Positions 34,368-41,938 of a DNA stretch of 64,000 nucleotides are shown here, piece after piece. Origin of the DNA: a virus. A model generated the notes under the pieces. The model saw only the letters and a program-made list of their open reading frames with translations. It was not told the DNA's origin and made no database searches. The stretch covers positions 1 to 64,000 of the IMG/VR virus record IMGVR_UViG_3300035137_000073. One strand, 5' to 3'. Each line of letters begins with the position of its first letter. The stretch's first letter is position 1. Position numbers and translations under genes: made by a program.

Positions 34368-34709
34368 ATGAAACGAGGATCCCTTTGGCTCGATTGGGTT
34401 GAACTTGGATGCCGAGAATGGGACCTTGAACCCGAGGGCGCTGGCATGGACTGCGATTGGCAGGAAGGCCCTGGCTTTCGCTGCCACGAGGGCGACTACG
34501 CGCATCTTGACAGGCAGTCGCTTGAACTTCTCATCGCGGGTTGCCCGGCGTTTGTGGAGCGCGTTTTTCGCGATTTGACAGCGGCGGGTTTGTATCGTCA
34601 AGGCGTGATGGGGAATCCGTGGGTGCTGAAAACTTGTCGGTATTCTGAACTGCCCGAAACGTTTACTGCTGGATGTGACACAGAATCGCTAACTATGCCC
34701 GCTCCGTGA
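34368..34709 (+). CDS. Hypothetical protein (113 aa)
   Basis: Preceded by AGGAGGAGAAT, one of the strongest ribosome sites here. Acidic and aromatic N-terminus (LWLDWVELGCREWDLEPEGA), a helical middle (QSLELLIAGCPAFVERVFRD) and a variable C-terminus. No family recognised. Confidence 0.55.
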   Translation: MKRGSLWLDWVELGCREWDLEPEGAGMDCDWQEGPGFRCHEGDYAHLDRQSLELLIAGCPAFVERVFRDLTAAGLYRQGVMGNPWVLKTCRYSELPETFTAGCDTESLTMPAP

Positions 34710-34716
34710 GGAGAAT

Positions 34717-35130
34717 ATGAGTTATCCATGTCCAATTTGTGGTCAATGCCACGACACAACGGCGTGTCCGCCGCCACCGCTGAGGTCGCTTCCAGACTTT
34801 GGTTCTGTAAGCGTGAACAACACTCCTCTTGAGTTGCTTGGTGTTGTCGATGCGCTGAATGCGCTGACCGCCGAAATACGAGCGCTCCGTCAACAACTAC
34901 CCATAACACAGGACGCGGAGGACGATCAGCCGTTACTTATCGACACTCTGCCTGAGACCATGCTGGCAAGGACTATTGTCGACTCGCTGAATGTTGAGTT
35001 GCACCCAGAACAAGATGCGTGCGGTGATCTAGGAGTGTCATACACAATAGCGGTCGATGTTCCAGCGTTCCTCGCTTCGCTCGGCAAACTTGTTGTTCAG
35101 CGTGCGCCCACTAACGCAGAAACCGACTAG
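34717..35130 (+). CDS. Hypothetical protein with N-terminal Cys motif (137 aa)
   Basis: Begins SYPCPICGQCHDTTACPPPP, a Cys-rich knuckle. A predicted coiled region (ELLGVVDALNALTAEIRALR) and an alpha/beta end follow (TIVDSLNVELHP; SYTIAVDVPAFLASLGKLVV). The last gene of the forward accessory operon; a clear terminator lies 55 bases downstream. Confidence 0.5.
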   Translation: MSYPCPICGQCHDTTACPPPPLRSLPDFGSVSVNNTPLELLGVVDALNALTAEIRALRQQLPITQDAEDDQPLLIDTLPETMLARTIVDSLNVELHPEQDACGDLGVSYTIAVDVPAFLASLGKLVVQRAPTNAETD

Positions 35131-35184
35131 ATTGCATACGTGTCGTGCGGTGGGTCCCCAGCCTGCCGGGGTGCCATGACACGA

Positions 35185-35217
35185 AACCCCGCGCTTGGAT
35201 AGGCGGGGTTGTTTTTT
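35185..35217 (+). terminator. Rho-independent terminator of the 20-35 kb operon
   Basis: Perfect 8-bp stem AACCCCGC / GCGGGGTT (35185-35192 and 35203-35210) with a 10-base loop, followed by GTTTTTTGG. It sits between the end of the forward accessory genes and the reverse-strand operon. On the reverse strand only a short TTT follows, so it mainly stops forward transcription. Confidence 0.85.
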
Positions 35218-35621
35218 GGCGACGACCTGCCTTTACCCTGTCATACCCAGGGGTTGAGCATTTTCCGTGCACTCTGGCAGGCTTACCGCGTGTGAGTTGT
35301 CGCCGGATAGGTCAGGTCCGGCCCCTGTCGAACGCACCACGATTCACACCCAAGCCAGTGGGTGAGTCGTCTACGACCACAGATTATGCTGATGACAGAC
35401 CAAGTTGCGGGCACGCAGAGCTTGGATTTGGTGTTTCGCATCAATCTGGACATCTCGTTGAGTCTCCGTTGAGAGTGCGTCAACGGTGGCGAACGATGTC
35501 CGAACGCCATTGTACGCGACTACTTGGCACGTACCCCAATCTACCGAATCAGCGCCAGGACCGCAAATAGCCCGGCGACGCCCCACCCGGCGTATCCCGC
35601 CCAACCGATTGACGGTCGCCC
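35218..35621. other. Non-coding stretch between convergent operons
   Basis: About 400 bases without a convincing gene. Long frames exist on both strands but lack ribosome sites, cross the terminator or real genes, and have atypical composition. No tRNA, long repeat or promoter with both elements was recognised. A short hydrophobic peptide can be read on the reverse strand next to 35621 but has no start codon. Confidence 0.5.
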
Positions 35622-35867
35622 TCACGGGTCGTTTTTCATTCCGGAATGAGATTTGGCGCGCTCGTCTTGGCGGATCTTGTCCCAGTCGAGCGCGATGGTT
35701 GATTGAGTGGGCCGCTTCCAATGTCCTTGAATTCCGAGCCAAACAAACAGGGATGGAACAGCCCAGAGGATGGTGAGGATCAGCACTGCGAAGAGGCCGC
35801 CAGCAATCGACCACGCGATGTCCCCGAAGAGCCGGAGCGCGTCGGCTTCATGCGGTTGGAGTTGCAT
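35622..35867 (-). CDS. Single-span membrane protein (81 aa)
   Basis: Last gene of the reverse operon; starts 20 bases inside the ABA-sandwich gene. One long hydrophobic segment (AWSIAGGLFAVLILTILWAV, then PSLFVWLG) is followed by a basic tail. The C-terminal codons (SHSGMKN) run across the dispersed palindrome copy at 35634. Function unknown. Confidence 0.55.
   Translation of the reverse strand: MQLQPHEADALRLFGDIAWSIAGGLFAVLILTILWAVPSLFVWLGIQGHWKRPTQSTIALDWDKIRQDERAKSHSGMKNDP
35634..35651. repeat. Dispersed palindrome, copy 2 (one mismatch)
   Basis: TTTCATTCCGGAATGAGA differs from the 18-bp palindrome at one base of the left arm; the 12-bp core CATTCCGGAATG is intact. It overlaps the 3' end of a reverse-strand gene, in a different reading frame from copies 1 and 4. 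Confidence 0.8.
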
Positions 35868-36324
35868 CGCGTTTTCCCATCTTGGCTTTGAGTGCAGCGA
35901 GCGCAGCGCGGCAGACCGCAAGCTCGCGAGTGTCAGCGCAGGCCACGGTGGTTGGGTTGTGGAGAATCCCGACAACGCACGCATATCGCTGCTCAACCGC
36001 GGCTATGGTTTCGACGGGAAATGCCGCGGCGCGGCCGATAGTCACATAGAATTGGTAGTAAGATTCCAGCCGATCCATCACCTCCATCATTGCGGTGCTG
36101 TGTGTGCTTACGGCAGGGTAGACCGGTTCTCCCTCGCCTGTTGTCATGAACCTGTCGTACGGCCTCTGCCGTTCAGATGTGAACTGCTCGCCAACTGGGT
36201 GTCCTGGACTGGCTTCAACTACCGTATGTCTGTATATGTCTGGTACTGGACCGATTCCCACGACCTTGCATACCAGTTCGTCTAGCTCCGGGCCTGCCGG
36301 CATGGTGTCTATGTCGATGGTCAT
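35848..36324 (-). CDS. Phage ABA-sandwich-like protein (158 aa)
   Basis: The N-terminus TIDIDTMPAGPELDELVCKV matches the first strand and helix of the phage ABA-sandwich family (typical IDxMPAGxELDxLVAExV). The STHSTAMMEVMDRLESYYQF segment fits the following conserved part. The C-terminal half differs from 31712-32170. It overlaps its neighbours by 4 and 20 bases. Function of the family is unknown. Confidence 0.6.
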   Translation of the reverse strand: MTIDIDTMPAGPELDELVCKVVGIGPVPDIYRHTVVEASPGHPVGEQFTSERQRPYDRFMTTGEGEPVYPAVSTHSTAMMEVMDRLESYYQFYVTIGRAAAFPVETIAAVEQRYACVVGILHNPTTVACADTRELAVCRAALAALKAKMGKRDATPTA

Positions 36325-36653
36325 TTAGGCACTCCCAAGATGTCTTGAAGATCCGATACGGCTTCGGGTGGAAGGTGGTCGCGATACTGGCCCAACCACA
36401 TGCGCACGTTTAAGTTGCGGTCGTCCTCTTCTTCGTCGCCGCCGAACAGCTGCACTACGCCCGATTCGTAGATTGCGCGCTTGAGCAGAAACGTGGTGCA
36501 CTTATGGAATCCAGAGCCATCAGTAGCAACAAGCGTTTCATGGGTGGCGTGTGCGACTTCCCAGCCATCCTGACCGAACTTGTTCAGGTCGTCCAACATG
36601 TGGGGTATATGATCTGTTGGAACCGTTGCGGATTTGTATTCCCACTTCATCAT
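36321..36653 (-). CDS. DUF4177-like protein (110 aa)
   Basis: Begins MMKWEYKSATVPTDH, then LNKFGQDGWEVAHATHETLV and FLLKRAIYE. This is the strand-helix-strand pattern of DUF4177 (KWEYK...LNxxGxxGWELV...FLKR). The C-terminus is acidic (GGDEEEDDRNLN) and helical. Coupled to genes on both sides. Role unknown. Confidence 0.55.
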   Translation of the reverse strand: MMKWEYKSATVPTDHIPHMLDDLNKFGQDGWEVAHATHETLVATDGSGFHKCTTFLLKRAIYESGVVQLFGGDEEEDDRNLNVRMWLGQYRDHLPPEAVSDLQDILGVPK

Positions 36654-36979
36654 GAGTTCTTCCTTTCCAAGGCGTCGATAATGCGGCGGTAGAATCCCGG
36701 ATCAGCCTCAACTTGGAGATCGCCGACCTTAACACCAGAGAAGTTGCGCTTGGTGGGCAGGCCCAATTCGTCGCCTAGATCGGCTACCACTGGTTCGCTT
36801 TTGGCCCACGTCCCTATCGTCCGGCGAGTGTGGTCGCGACAGGCTTTGATGCAGTCGGGACAGAAGTGGGGGTGCCAATGCTCCACTTCGATATCAGAGC
36901 CAGTTTGTGTAGTGCTCTGCAGGTACTGAGCATACCTATGGCCAGCATCGCACATTTCAATGCGGAATATCTCGGTCAT
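36650..36979 (-). CDS. Hypothetical protein with His/Cys site (109 aa)
   Basis: ATG 36979 is preferred over an upstream start because it overlaps the repressor gene stop in the usual way. The sequence has CDAGHRYAQY and EHWHPHFCPDCIKACRDHTR, a possible zinc site. The C-terminus is GVKVGDLQVEADPGFYRRII. No family recognised. Confidence 0.5.
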   Translation of the reverse strand: MTEIFRIEMCDAGHRYAQYLQSTTQTGSDIEVEHWHPHFCPDCIKACRDHTRRTIGTWAKSEPVVADLGDELGLPTKRNFSGVKVGDLQVEADPGFYRRIIDALERKNS

Positions 36980-37218
36980 GGAGATCCCTCGCTTTCTCCG
37001 GCCCACATCTGAATATGCATTACTACGGCCTGTTTCGGTGCGTTTCTGCCCTGCAGCCAGTTGTTGACGCTTTCGGGCGTGTATCCGAGGCGTTTGGCGA
37101 GCTCTTGCTGAGTGATGCCGGGCCCTGCTTTGGGCCCGGTCCGGTGTTTGCGCGCCTCGAGTTCGTTCTTGTTGGGCGGTATGCGGTCGAGCGCTTCGCG
37201 TAGTTCGTCGGGATTCAT
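36976..37218 (-). CDS. XRE/Cro-type helix-turn-helix regulator
   Basis: 80 aa. Residues ~35-68 (ITQQELAKRLGYTPESVNNW, then LQGRNAPKQA) form a standard lambda-repressor-like HTH with the recognition helix TPESVNNWLQ. The N-terminal ~30 residues are charged. It lies within the reverse operon, so it may regulate that operon or the divergent promoter region near 40.7 kb. Overlaps the next gene by 4 bases. Confidence 0.8.
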   Translation of the reverse strand: MNPDELREALDRIPPNKNELEARKHRTGPKAGPGITQQELAKRLGYTPESVNNWLQGRNAPKQAVVMHIQMWAGESEGSP

Positions 37219-37223
37219 GGCAA

Positions 37224-37538
37224 TCAGTACCTCAGCGCGGCTTGGATACCGCGGTTGACCGTCTCGCTGATGTCGGCTCCGACAAACAGATACTTGCGGA
37301 GAAAACCTTCGGCGCCGTGCCTCCGGATAGACTCACCGAAGAGCGCCAGGAAGAAACTCGAGGAGATCGAGAACGTGTCGTCGGGTACGCACACGACAAC
37401 GGGGTCGTCGGTTCGGTCGAGTTGGTTGAGTTTGGCGTCGCGTCTGACGAGCGTTCCGCGATCGCGGCCGGCAAAGACCCGGACTCCGGGCGAGCGGAAA
37501 TCGTCTAGGTCTATTACTGCGGTGTCGGTGATTTGCAT
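37224..37538 (-). CDS. STAS-like (DUF4325) protein
   Basis: 104 aa. The C-terminal half SISSSFFLALFGESIRRHGA, then FLRKYLFVGADISETVNRGI matches the STAS-like DUF4325 domain, found in bacterial and phage regulators. The N-terminus is a beta strand region (DTAVIDLDDF). It lies directly upstream of the XRE regulator in the same operon, so a regulatory partnership is plausible. The 60-base leader upstream contains no clear promoter. Confidence 0.6.
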   Translation of the reverse strand: MQITDTAVIDLDDFRSPGVRVFAGRDRGTLVRRDAKLNQLDRTDDPVVVCVPDDTFSISSSFFLALFGESIRRHGAEGFLRKYLFVGADISETVNRGIQAALRY

Positions 37539-37598
37539 TGTCTAACGCCTCGATTCTTCGTAGATTTCAGTCTCAAGCGCGGTTTGCCGCGCAACCTC

Positions 37599-38045
37599 TT
37601 AGGAGGTTCGGTCTAGGCCCGTCTCACTCGGAGGCGGGCCGTTCCGTTTGGTGGTCATTGTGGCAATGTGGCGTCTGACACAAAGGGGGTGCCAGCCCTT
37701 CGATCGCGTCCACTCCTTTGGCGTGCCTTTGCCGTACGTCGCATCGTTCCACTGGTACTGCCATACACCGCCCCGTTCGTCGATGGCGAACAGCTCGGCC
37801 TTCTCTTCATAGCCACCACCGTACGTGGCCTGCACGAACTTGGGACGGACGAGAATGTCCTTGAGGGTGCGCATTAGCTCGCCGATCATCTCCAGGGCGT
37901 CGCCGACGTCGGTTTCCTCACGCTCAACACAGGACGCATACCAAGCGTTTATGTGGTCCATCAGCATCCAGGGATCGACGGGCGGTTCCTCAAGCGGTGC
38001 AAATCCGTGTATCTCCAGTTTTTCTGGCATCTGCGTTTCCTCCAT
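37599..38045 (-). CDS. Hypothetical protein (148 aa)
   Basis: ATG 38045 is chosen because GGAGGAAAACC precedes it; the frame stays open upstream through the box and spacer. The product begins EETQMPEKLEIHGF and has a helical middle (DVGDALEMIGELMRTLKDIL). It ends with strand segments such as AELFAIDERGGVWQYQWND, then PLCVRRH. The last codons (GLDRTS) read across a GGTTCGGTC element at 37605. Function unknown. Confidence 0.55.
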   Translation of the reverse strand: MEETQMPEKLEIHGFAPLEEPPVDPWMLMDHINAWYASCVEREETDVGDALEMIGELMRTLKDILVRPKFVQATYGGGYEEKAELFAIDERGGVWQYQWNDATYGKGTPKEWTRSKGWHPLCVRRHIATMTTKRNGPPPSETGLDRTS

Positions 38046-38059
38046 GGTTTTCCTCCGTG

Positions 38060-38068
38060 GGTTCGGTC
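38060..38068 (-). promoter_or_regulatory. GACCGAACC box before the 38045 start
   Basis: Reverse strand GACCGAACC, 14 bases upstream of the ATG and just before GGAGGAAAA. Same box in similar position before starts 39052, 39531 and 40601. Confidence 0.5.
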
Positions 38069-38109
38069 CAAAGCCTAGCCGGGGCATTGCAGCCCCGGGC
38101 GACTGGGGG

Positions 38110-38619
38110 CTAGGCGGTTGCTGCGGCGCGTTCGGGCTCGGGTAGTAGGTGCCACAGCGTTGCCGTGCGGTCCTCGCCAAGCGTTCGGATGATGGCGTAG
38201 GGGTGGGCGTAGCCTCCGCCTGCTCTGCGTGGCCAGTCGGGTTCATTGCGTGCAATGTTCTCCGGAGTCAGGAACGGCGCGAGCTCGGGGTGTTTCTTGA
38301 TCGCCTCGGCCGCAATGCGGGCTGTGAATTGGTCGGAGTATTCCCGGTCTACGATGACGCCCTGTAGGCCGTAGCATCCCTCGGGCAACTCGTGGCCGGT
38401 ACGGTGGTAGCTGTCGTCCATGCCGTCGAACTGGCTTGACTGGAAGCTGTAGCAGGCTGCTTCGACGTTCGCCTGGCTCGGCCCGTCGGTGTAACTGACG
38501 CCCGCCCAGCCGTAGGCTGTGCCGCGGTGCCGGCGCACGCTGAACTTGATGGCCGGCCATCGCTTTTTGAGTTCGCGCCGGAGGTGCGGGAGTATATCGG
38601 ATGCGTCGCGCTTAGGCAT
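38110..38619 (-). CDS. LPD29-like protein (169 aa)
   Basis: ATG 38619. The N-terminal ~90 residues (LRRELKKRWPAIKFSVRRHR, VSYTDGPSQANVEAACYSF, FDGMDDSYHRTG) match large-polyvalent-protein-associated domain 29. That domain is found alone or within giant phage/plasmid proteins and thought to act on incoming-DNA functions. The C-terminus is variable. It overlaps the upstream gene by 8 bases. Exact role unknown. Confidence 0.6.
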   Translation of the reverse strand: MPKRDASDILPHLRRELKKRWPAIKFSVRRHRGTAYGWAGVSYTDGPSQANVEAACYSFQSSQFDGMDDSYHRTGHELPEGCYGLQGVIVDREYSDQFTARIAAEAIKKHPELAPFLTPENIARNEPDWPRRAGGGYAHPYAIIRTLGEDRTATLWHLLPEPERAAATA

Positions 38620-39052
38620 GCTGCACCTCCCGGCTTTCGTCCTTCGCCAGGTCGCCGCGCAGGATTGCAACAACGTCGAACGCGCCGCTGTCGTTCGTCG
38701 GGATTCGTTGCCCGTTGTCGATCCGGGCAAGAACGTCTATGGCTGCGTCGTCGAAGTGCCGACCGGGACAGACGCGCGCCAACTGGATTAGCGCCAGCGC
38801 TGCCCGGTGCGCCTTGAACCAGTTCGCCCATTGCCGGGGTCGGTGTTCGTCCTCGTAGGGTCGGGGGGCAACTCCGGGCTGCGGTACGTGTTGGGTATCC
38901 GGTAGCGGTATCTCGCCGGCAAAGTAGCGGGCTTGGTAGTGTGGGCTAGTCCCGGTGATCTCGCACTCACTCCAGCGGCGAGATTCCTGGAAGCTTTCGA
39001 GCGTCGGGAACCGTGTGCTCTTGACCCAGAATATTCCTTGTGGTGTCTCCAT
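38612..39052 (-). CDS. Hypothetical protein (146 aa)
   Basis: ATG 39052, 22 bases after a GACCGAACC box and an AGAGGGATG region. The N-terminal part is beta-rich (GIFWVKSTRFPTLESFQESR), the middle Pro-rich (TQHVPQPGVAPRPYEDEH), and the C-terminus helical (RAALALIQLARVCPG). No family recognised. Confidence 0.5.
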   Translation of the reverse strand: METPQGIFWVKSTRFPTLESFQESRRWSECEITGTSPHYQARYFAGEIPLPDTQHVPQPGVAPRPYEDEHRPRQWANWFKAHRAALALIQLARVCPGRHFDDAAIDVLARIDNGQRIPTNDSGAFDVVAILRGDLAKDESREVQHA

Positions 39053-39074
39053 CTCAGCATCCCTCTCGGTTAGT

Positions 39075-39083
39075 GGTTCGGTC
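39075..39083 (-). promoter_or_regulatory. GACCGAACC box before the 39052 start
   Basis: Reverse strand GACCGAACC, 22 bases upstream of the ATG at 39052; one of four identical boxes in this operon. Confidence 0.5.
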
Positions 39084-39138
39084 TGTCCTGCAAGGCGCAG
39101 CCGGGAGTCGAACCCGGCCGACTGTTAAACGCCGCTGC

Positions 39139-39531
39139 CTAGCGGTTGGTGTTTTCAAGTATTGGGTTACTGCCTTGGTGATTCGGGCATTCGTCCAGCG
39201 GTCGAAGGTGGCACATGCAATGGGCTTTGCCGGTTTCGGCTTCAAGCCGTAGCGTTCTCGCGCAGCGGCGGTATGTGCGAGCGTTTACGTCGCCTACCGA
39301 ATGGCCTGGCTGTGACAGGTCTACGCCCTGCTCGCGATCCCATGCGGCCATACGCTCTGCTGACTCCGCTTCGCGTTCCCAATGTTCGGCGCTCGCCATC
39401 AACTGCTTGGCTTCGGTTGTCAACTCGTCGGCCTCGGGTAGCTGTGCGTTCAGTGCGTCAAGTTGCGCCATTGCTTCAGGGTTGAACGTTTGCCGTGCCG
39501 GCTCGTCGTATTTGCTAGGATCTTCGTTCAT
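39139..39531 (-). CDS. Coiled-coil protein with C-terminal Cys/His site (130 aa)
   Basis: ATG 39531 follows CGGAGACAGC; the box and a palindrome copy lie upstream. A helical centre (LTTEAKQLMASAEHWEREAE) leads to a C-terminal Cys/His cluster (GKAHCMCHLRPLDECPNHQ), typical of small phage zinc proteins. Function unknown. Confidence 0.55.
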   Translation of the reverse strand: MNEDPSKYDEPARQTFNPEAMAQLDALNAQLPEADELTTEAKQLMASAEHWEREAESAERMAAWDREQGVDLSQPGHSVGDVNARTYRRCARTLRLEAETGKAHCMCHLRPLDECPNHQGSNPILENTNR

Positions 39532-39548
39532 GTGCTGTCTCCGGTTCA

Positions 39549-39557
39549 GGTTCGGTC
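39549..39557 (-). promoter_or_regulatory. GACCGAACC box before the 39531 start
   Basis: Reverse strand GACCGAACC, 17 bases upstream of ATG 39531. The dispersed palindrome at 39562 lies immediately upstream, so the two elements are adjacent. Confidence 0.5.
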
Positions 39558-39561
39558 TATT

Positions 39562-39579
39562 TCTCATTCCGGAATGAGA
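39562..39579. repeat. Dispersed palindrome, copy 3
   Basis: Perfect TCTCATTCCGGAATGAGA in the intergenic region 5' of the reverse-strand gene starting at 39531. This is the only copy outside a coding sequence. Confidence 0.85.
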
Positions 39580-39683
39580 TTCCGGCCGAGGTCGATATCA
39601 CCGCCCGGGTCGCGGCTGCGGAGCTCGCTCAAAACGTCATGAAAGCGCGACAGCGGCAACGTGGCGGTAGATAGTACGCATGG

Positions 39684-40601
39684 CTACTCGGCCTCAACTA
39701 TGGTGTAGGTGGGGCGGGAGTGCTCGCCGTGCTGTAGGTAGTACGTCTCGGCGCCCTGCTCGTCGATCCAGTCCTGAGCCTCGGCGTAGGTCGCATACTC
39801 GCGGATGTCGTGGCTGTCGTCGCGGGCAAAATCGTCACGGGGCGCACCGGCCGTGCCAGGATAGTACTGAGGCTCTGCCCAGATACGGCATGGGCCGTCG
39901 TGGGTCACGATCTCGATGTACAACGAGTCATCGTCCCATATCGCCGCCTCAGTCTCTCTCAGCGAGCGGATGCAATCCTCGGCCTCGTCCATGGTCGCGC
40001 ATGTCGCGGTGTCGGCGTCACATCCAGGATACTCCGAGGTCCCGTCCGGCATGCGGACGCGCACGACGTATTGACGTGCGACCGTCAGCGCCTCAAGGCC
40101 GTCTAGTCCCCACTCAGCGTACCACTCAGCCTGCGATATGCCAGCGTCATATGGCGTATCCCACCGGCCCAGCTGAGTGTAGATCGTGTGCGAGGGGGGC
40201 TCACAAGACACGGACACCGGCCCACTCTCGGCATCTACGTCGATCCACAGACTACCACCTGACGGTATGGCGTAGCGGTAGATCTTGTAGTGCGGGTGCG
40301 ACCATGACTCAGTAGCTGTCTCGTCGCTCGGCAGCTCGGCGTACTCCTCGATGATCTCGCGGTACACCTCGCCGATGTCCAGCGCCTCAACCTGCGCGTC
40401 AGTGTAGCCGTGCTCGCGCAGGTCGGCCTCGGCAGTATATGCTCCGGTGATATAGCCCGTAGGTCCGTCGGCCGTGTCTATCACCTCAGTAGCGGCGCCC
40501 TGATCAGACACGTAGTGAGCCACGGCGATCATACGGATGATATCCTGCGGTACGGTGGGGGCTGCGGGCGTAGCCCGCTCATTGGTGGGTAGGTCTGACA
40601 T
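39684..40601 (-). CDS. Large acidic hypothetical protein (305 aa)
   Basis: First gene of the reverse operon, with AGGAGACCGAC before ATG. Strongly acidic and aromatic, probably with repeated alpha/beta units (SLWIDVDAESGPVSVSCEPP; SLYIEIVTHDGPCRIWAEPQ look related). No Lys-rich or membrane region. The twin GP-C segments suggest an internal duplication. An acidic surface could suit a DNA-mimic or antirestriction role, but that is speculation; no family recognised. Confidence 0.55.
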   Translation of the reverse strand: MSDLPTNERATPAAPTVPQDIIRMIAVAHYVSDQGAATEVIDTADGPTGYITGAYTAEADLREHGYTDAQVEALDIGEVYREIIEEYAELPSDETATESWSHPHYKIYRYAIPSGGSLWIDVDAESGPVSVSCEPPSHTIYTQLGRWDTPYDAGISQAEWYAEWGLDGLEALTVARQYVVRVRMPDGTSEYPGCDADTATCATMDEAEDCIRSLRETEAAIWDDDSLYIEIVTHDGPCRIWAEPQYYPGTAGAPRDDFARDDSHDIREYATYAEAQDWIDEQGAETYYLQHGEHSRPTYTIVEAE

Positions 40602-40619
40602 GTCGGTCTCCTGTTAGGT

Positions 40620-40628
40620 GGTTCGGTC
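40620..40628 (-). promoter_or_regulatory. GACCGAACC box before the 40601 start
   Basis: Reverse strand GACCGAACC, 18 bases upstream of the ATG of the first gene of the reverse operon. Confidence 0.5.
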
Positions 40629-40801
40629 GTCTCAGTACACCCCCATACGGACAACAGCCGCAAAAGTTTCAACCGTTACCATATTGGCAGACCACACGCC
40701 AAATTGACAGACACTCTTCCCCAACTCCCCAAATCGCCCTAAATTGATCCATATAAGACATAGACAGTCTCTATATCCCGCACAAAGCCGGATACACGAC
40801 C
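40629..40801. other. Divergent regulatory region
   Basis: 173 AT-richer bases between the reverse operon and the forward terminase-small-subunit-like gene. It should hold both promoters. Forward TATAAG (40752) and TATATC (40772) are -10-like; a TTGACA at 40704 lacks a -10 at the right distance. No complete promoter can be fixed by eye. Short imperfect inverted repeats around 40755-40777 may bind the XRE regulator. Confidence 0.4.
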
Positions 40802-41488
40802 ATGACAACCACCGATACAGCTGAGCAAATACCCACCCCGGCATCAAGGGCGCTCGAAAGAAAAAAAAAGGACGAGGATGCCCAACTTAAGAAACTGCAA
40901 CGACTTGCAAGACGGAAAAAAGACTCCCCCTTTGGCCACATTGGGCACACCAAGAAACGAGCCTATGTCACCGCACTGGCTTTAACCGGTATGCACGGTC
41001 GAGCGTGCCGAGTCGCCGGGATCAGCAGAAACACCCCATACACGGATCAGTGGCGCGACGATCAGGAGCTACAGGAGGCCATCGGCCAGGCTGCCGGTAT
41101 CGCTGCGGATATGATCGAGGAGGAGCTGTATCGCCGTGGCGTTGAAGGGGTTACGAAGCCGACAGGGTGGTATAAGGGCGTACCCGGTGGGTACATACAG
41201 GAGTACGACACGACGGCGGCAATCTTCCTGCTGAAGGGGCTACGGCCGGAGAGGTACGCGGATCGGCACGACGTGCGGTCGGTCTCGGTCCAGCACAAGA
41301 TCGACTACGCGGCTCTGGCGCGGACTCCCGAGGGGCAGGCGATCATGGACAGGATCATCGCCGGCGAGCCTGCGCCTGTAGTCATCGCGACGGCCGGTGT
41401 ACCGGTCCCGATGCTCGAGAGTGGACAGGACAAGGCAAGCGATGGTGTCGCGATGGTGTCGCCGGAAAACGGCGATTTAGAGGGCTAG
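40802..41488 (+). CDS. Terminase small-subunit-like DNA-binding protein
   Basis: 228 aa. A Lys-rich N-terminus is followed by an HTH-like region (KKRAYVTALALTGMHGRACR, then VAGISRNTPYTDQW). The typical small-terminase core comes next (LQEAIGQAAGIAADMIEEEL, YRRGVEGVTKP, YDTTAAIFLLKGLRPERYAD). Such proteins bind the packaging site and guide the large subunit. The large subunit gene is about 10.5 kb downstream, an unusual separation. Alternative: a host-take-over regulator with the same fold. Confidence 0.7.
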   Translation: MTTTDTAEQIPTPASRALERKKKDEDAQLKKLQRLARRKKDSPFGHIGHTKKRAYVTALALTGMHGRACRVAGISRNTPYTDQWRDDQELQEAIGQAAGIAADMIEEELYRRGVEGVTKPTGWYKGVPGGYIQEYDTTAAIFLLKGLRPERYADRHDVRSVSVQHKIDYAALARTPEGQAIMDRIIAGEPAPVVIATAGVPVPMLESGQDKASDGVAMVSPENGDLEG

Positions 41489-41938
41489 CTTAACATAAGA
41501 CCTCTTACGCGTAGTACTTTTTGGCGTTTTTCCTAGGGATTCGGACTGGTGACAGTATTATCGGCCTGGGCGCTGCCGAATCGACAGTCTTGGTGTCATG
41601 AGTCGAGATCGGGCCGGCACTCGCCGCGGCACCGAGTCTCGAGGCCGATCGAGCCACCGACCCACCCAACCATCCGACCAACCCCCCAGGGGTATGTAGG
41701 ACCCAGGCCCCCCAAGATAGGTTCCCCGCGTTCATTCGTGCGCTGTTTTTGAGGAGTAGGCGGTAGAACTGCGGGTTTTGGTAGTGATTGCGCTTATGGG
41801 CCCCTTTTCTGGGGGTGATTTGGGAAATTTTGGTGGGGGATTTTTTGCGGGATGGCGTGAAATAGCTGTTAGATGTTGCATCTAGCCCGGCCTAGTACTA
41901 CATTTTGGTGAATTTGGGTGTTGAAACGGGAGTTGAGG
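41489..41938. other. 450-bp non-coding region
   Basis: No gene with a ribosome site is seen. It begins pyrimidine-rich and becomes G/T-rich near 41800-41900 (runs of GGGGG and TTTTTT). There are small inverted repeats (AGATG/CATCT near 41872) and a CCCC/GGGG hairpin near 41802. It lies directly after the small-terminase-like gene, so packaging-site or promoter functions are possible; none is proven. Confidence 0.4.

Noticed and set aside
35145-35570. Forward frame of 141 codons after the accessory operon
   Set aside because: It runs through the strong terminator at 35185-35217, has no ribosome site and no protein-like pattern.
35561-35621. Hydrophobic peptide on the reverse strand (GWAGYAGWGVAGLFAVLALI)
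   Set aside because: It follows the TGA of the preceding gene in the same frame and has no start codon; TGA is a regular stop throughout this phage.
40704-40777. Consensus promoter from TTGACA at 40704
   Set aside because: No -10 element at 16-19 bases; the TATA-like sequences are 42 or more bases away.
41505-41735. Reverse frame of 76 codons
   Set aside because: No ribosome site, opposite to neighbouring genes, atypical composition; treated as non-coding.
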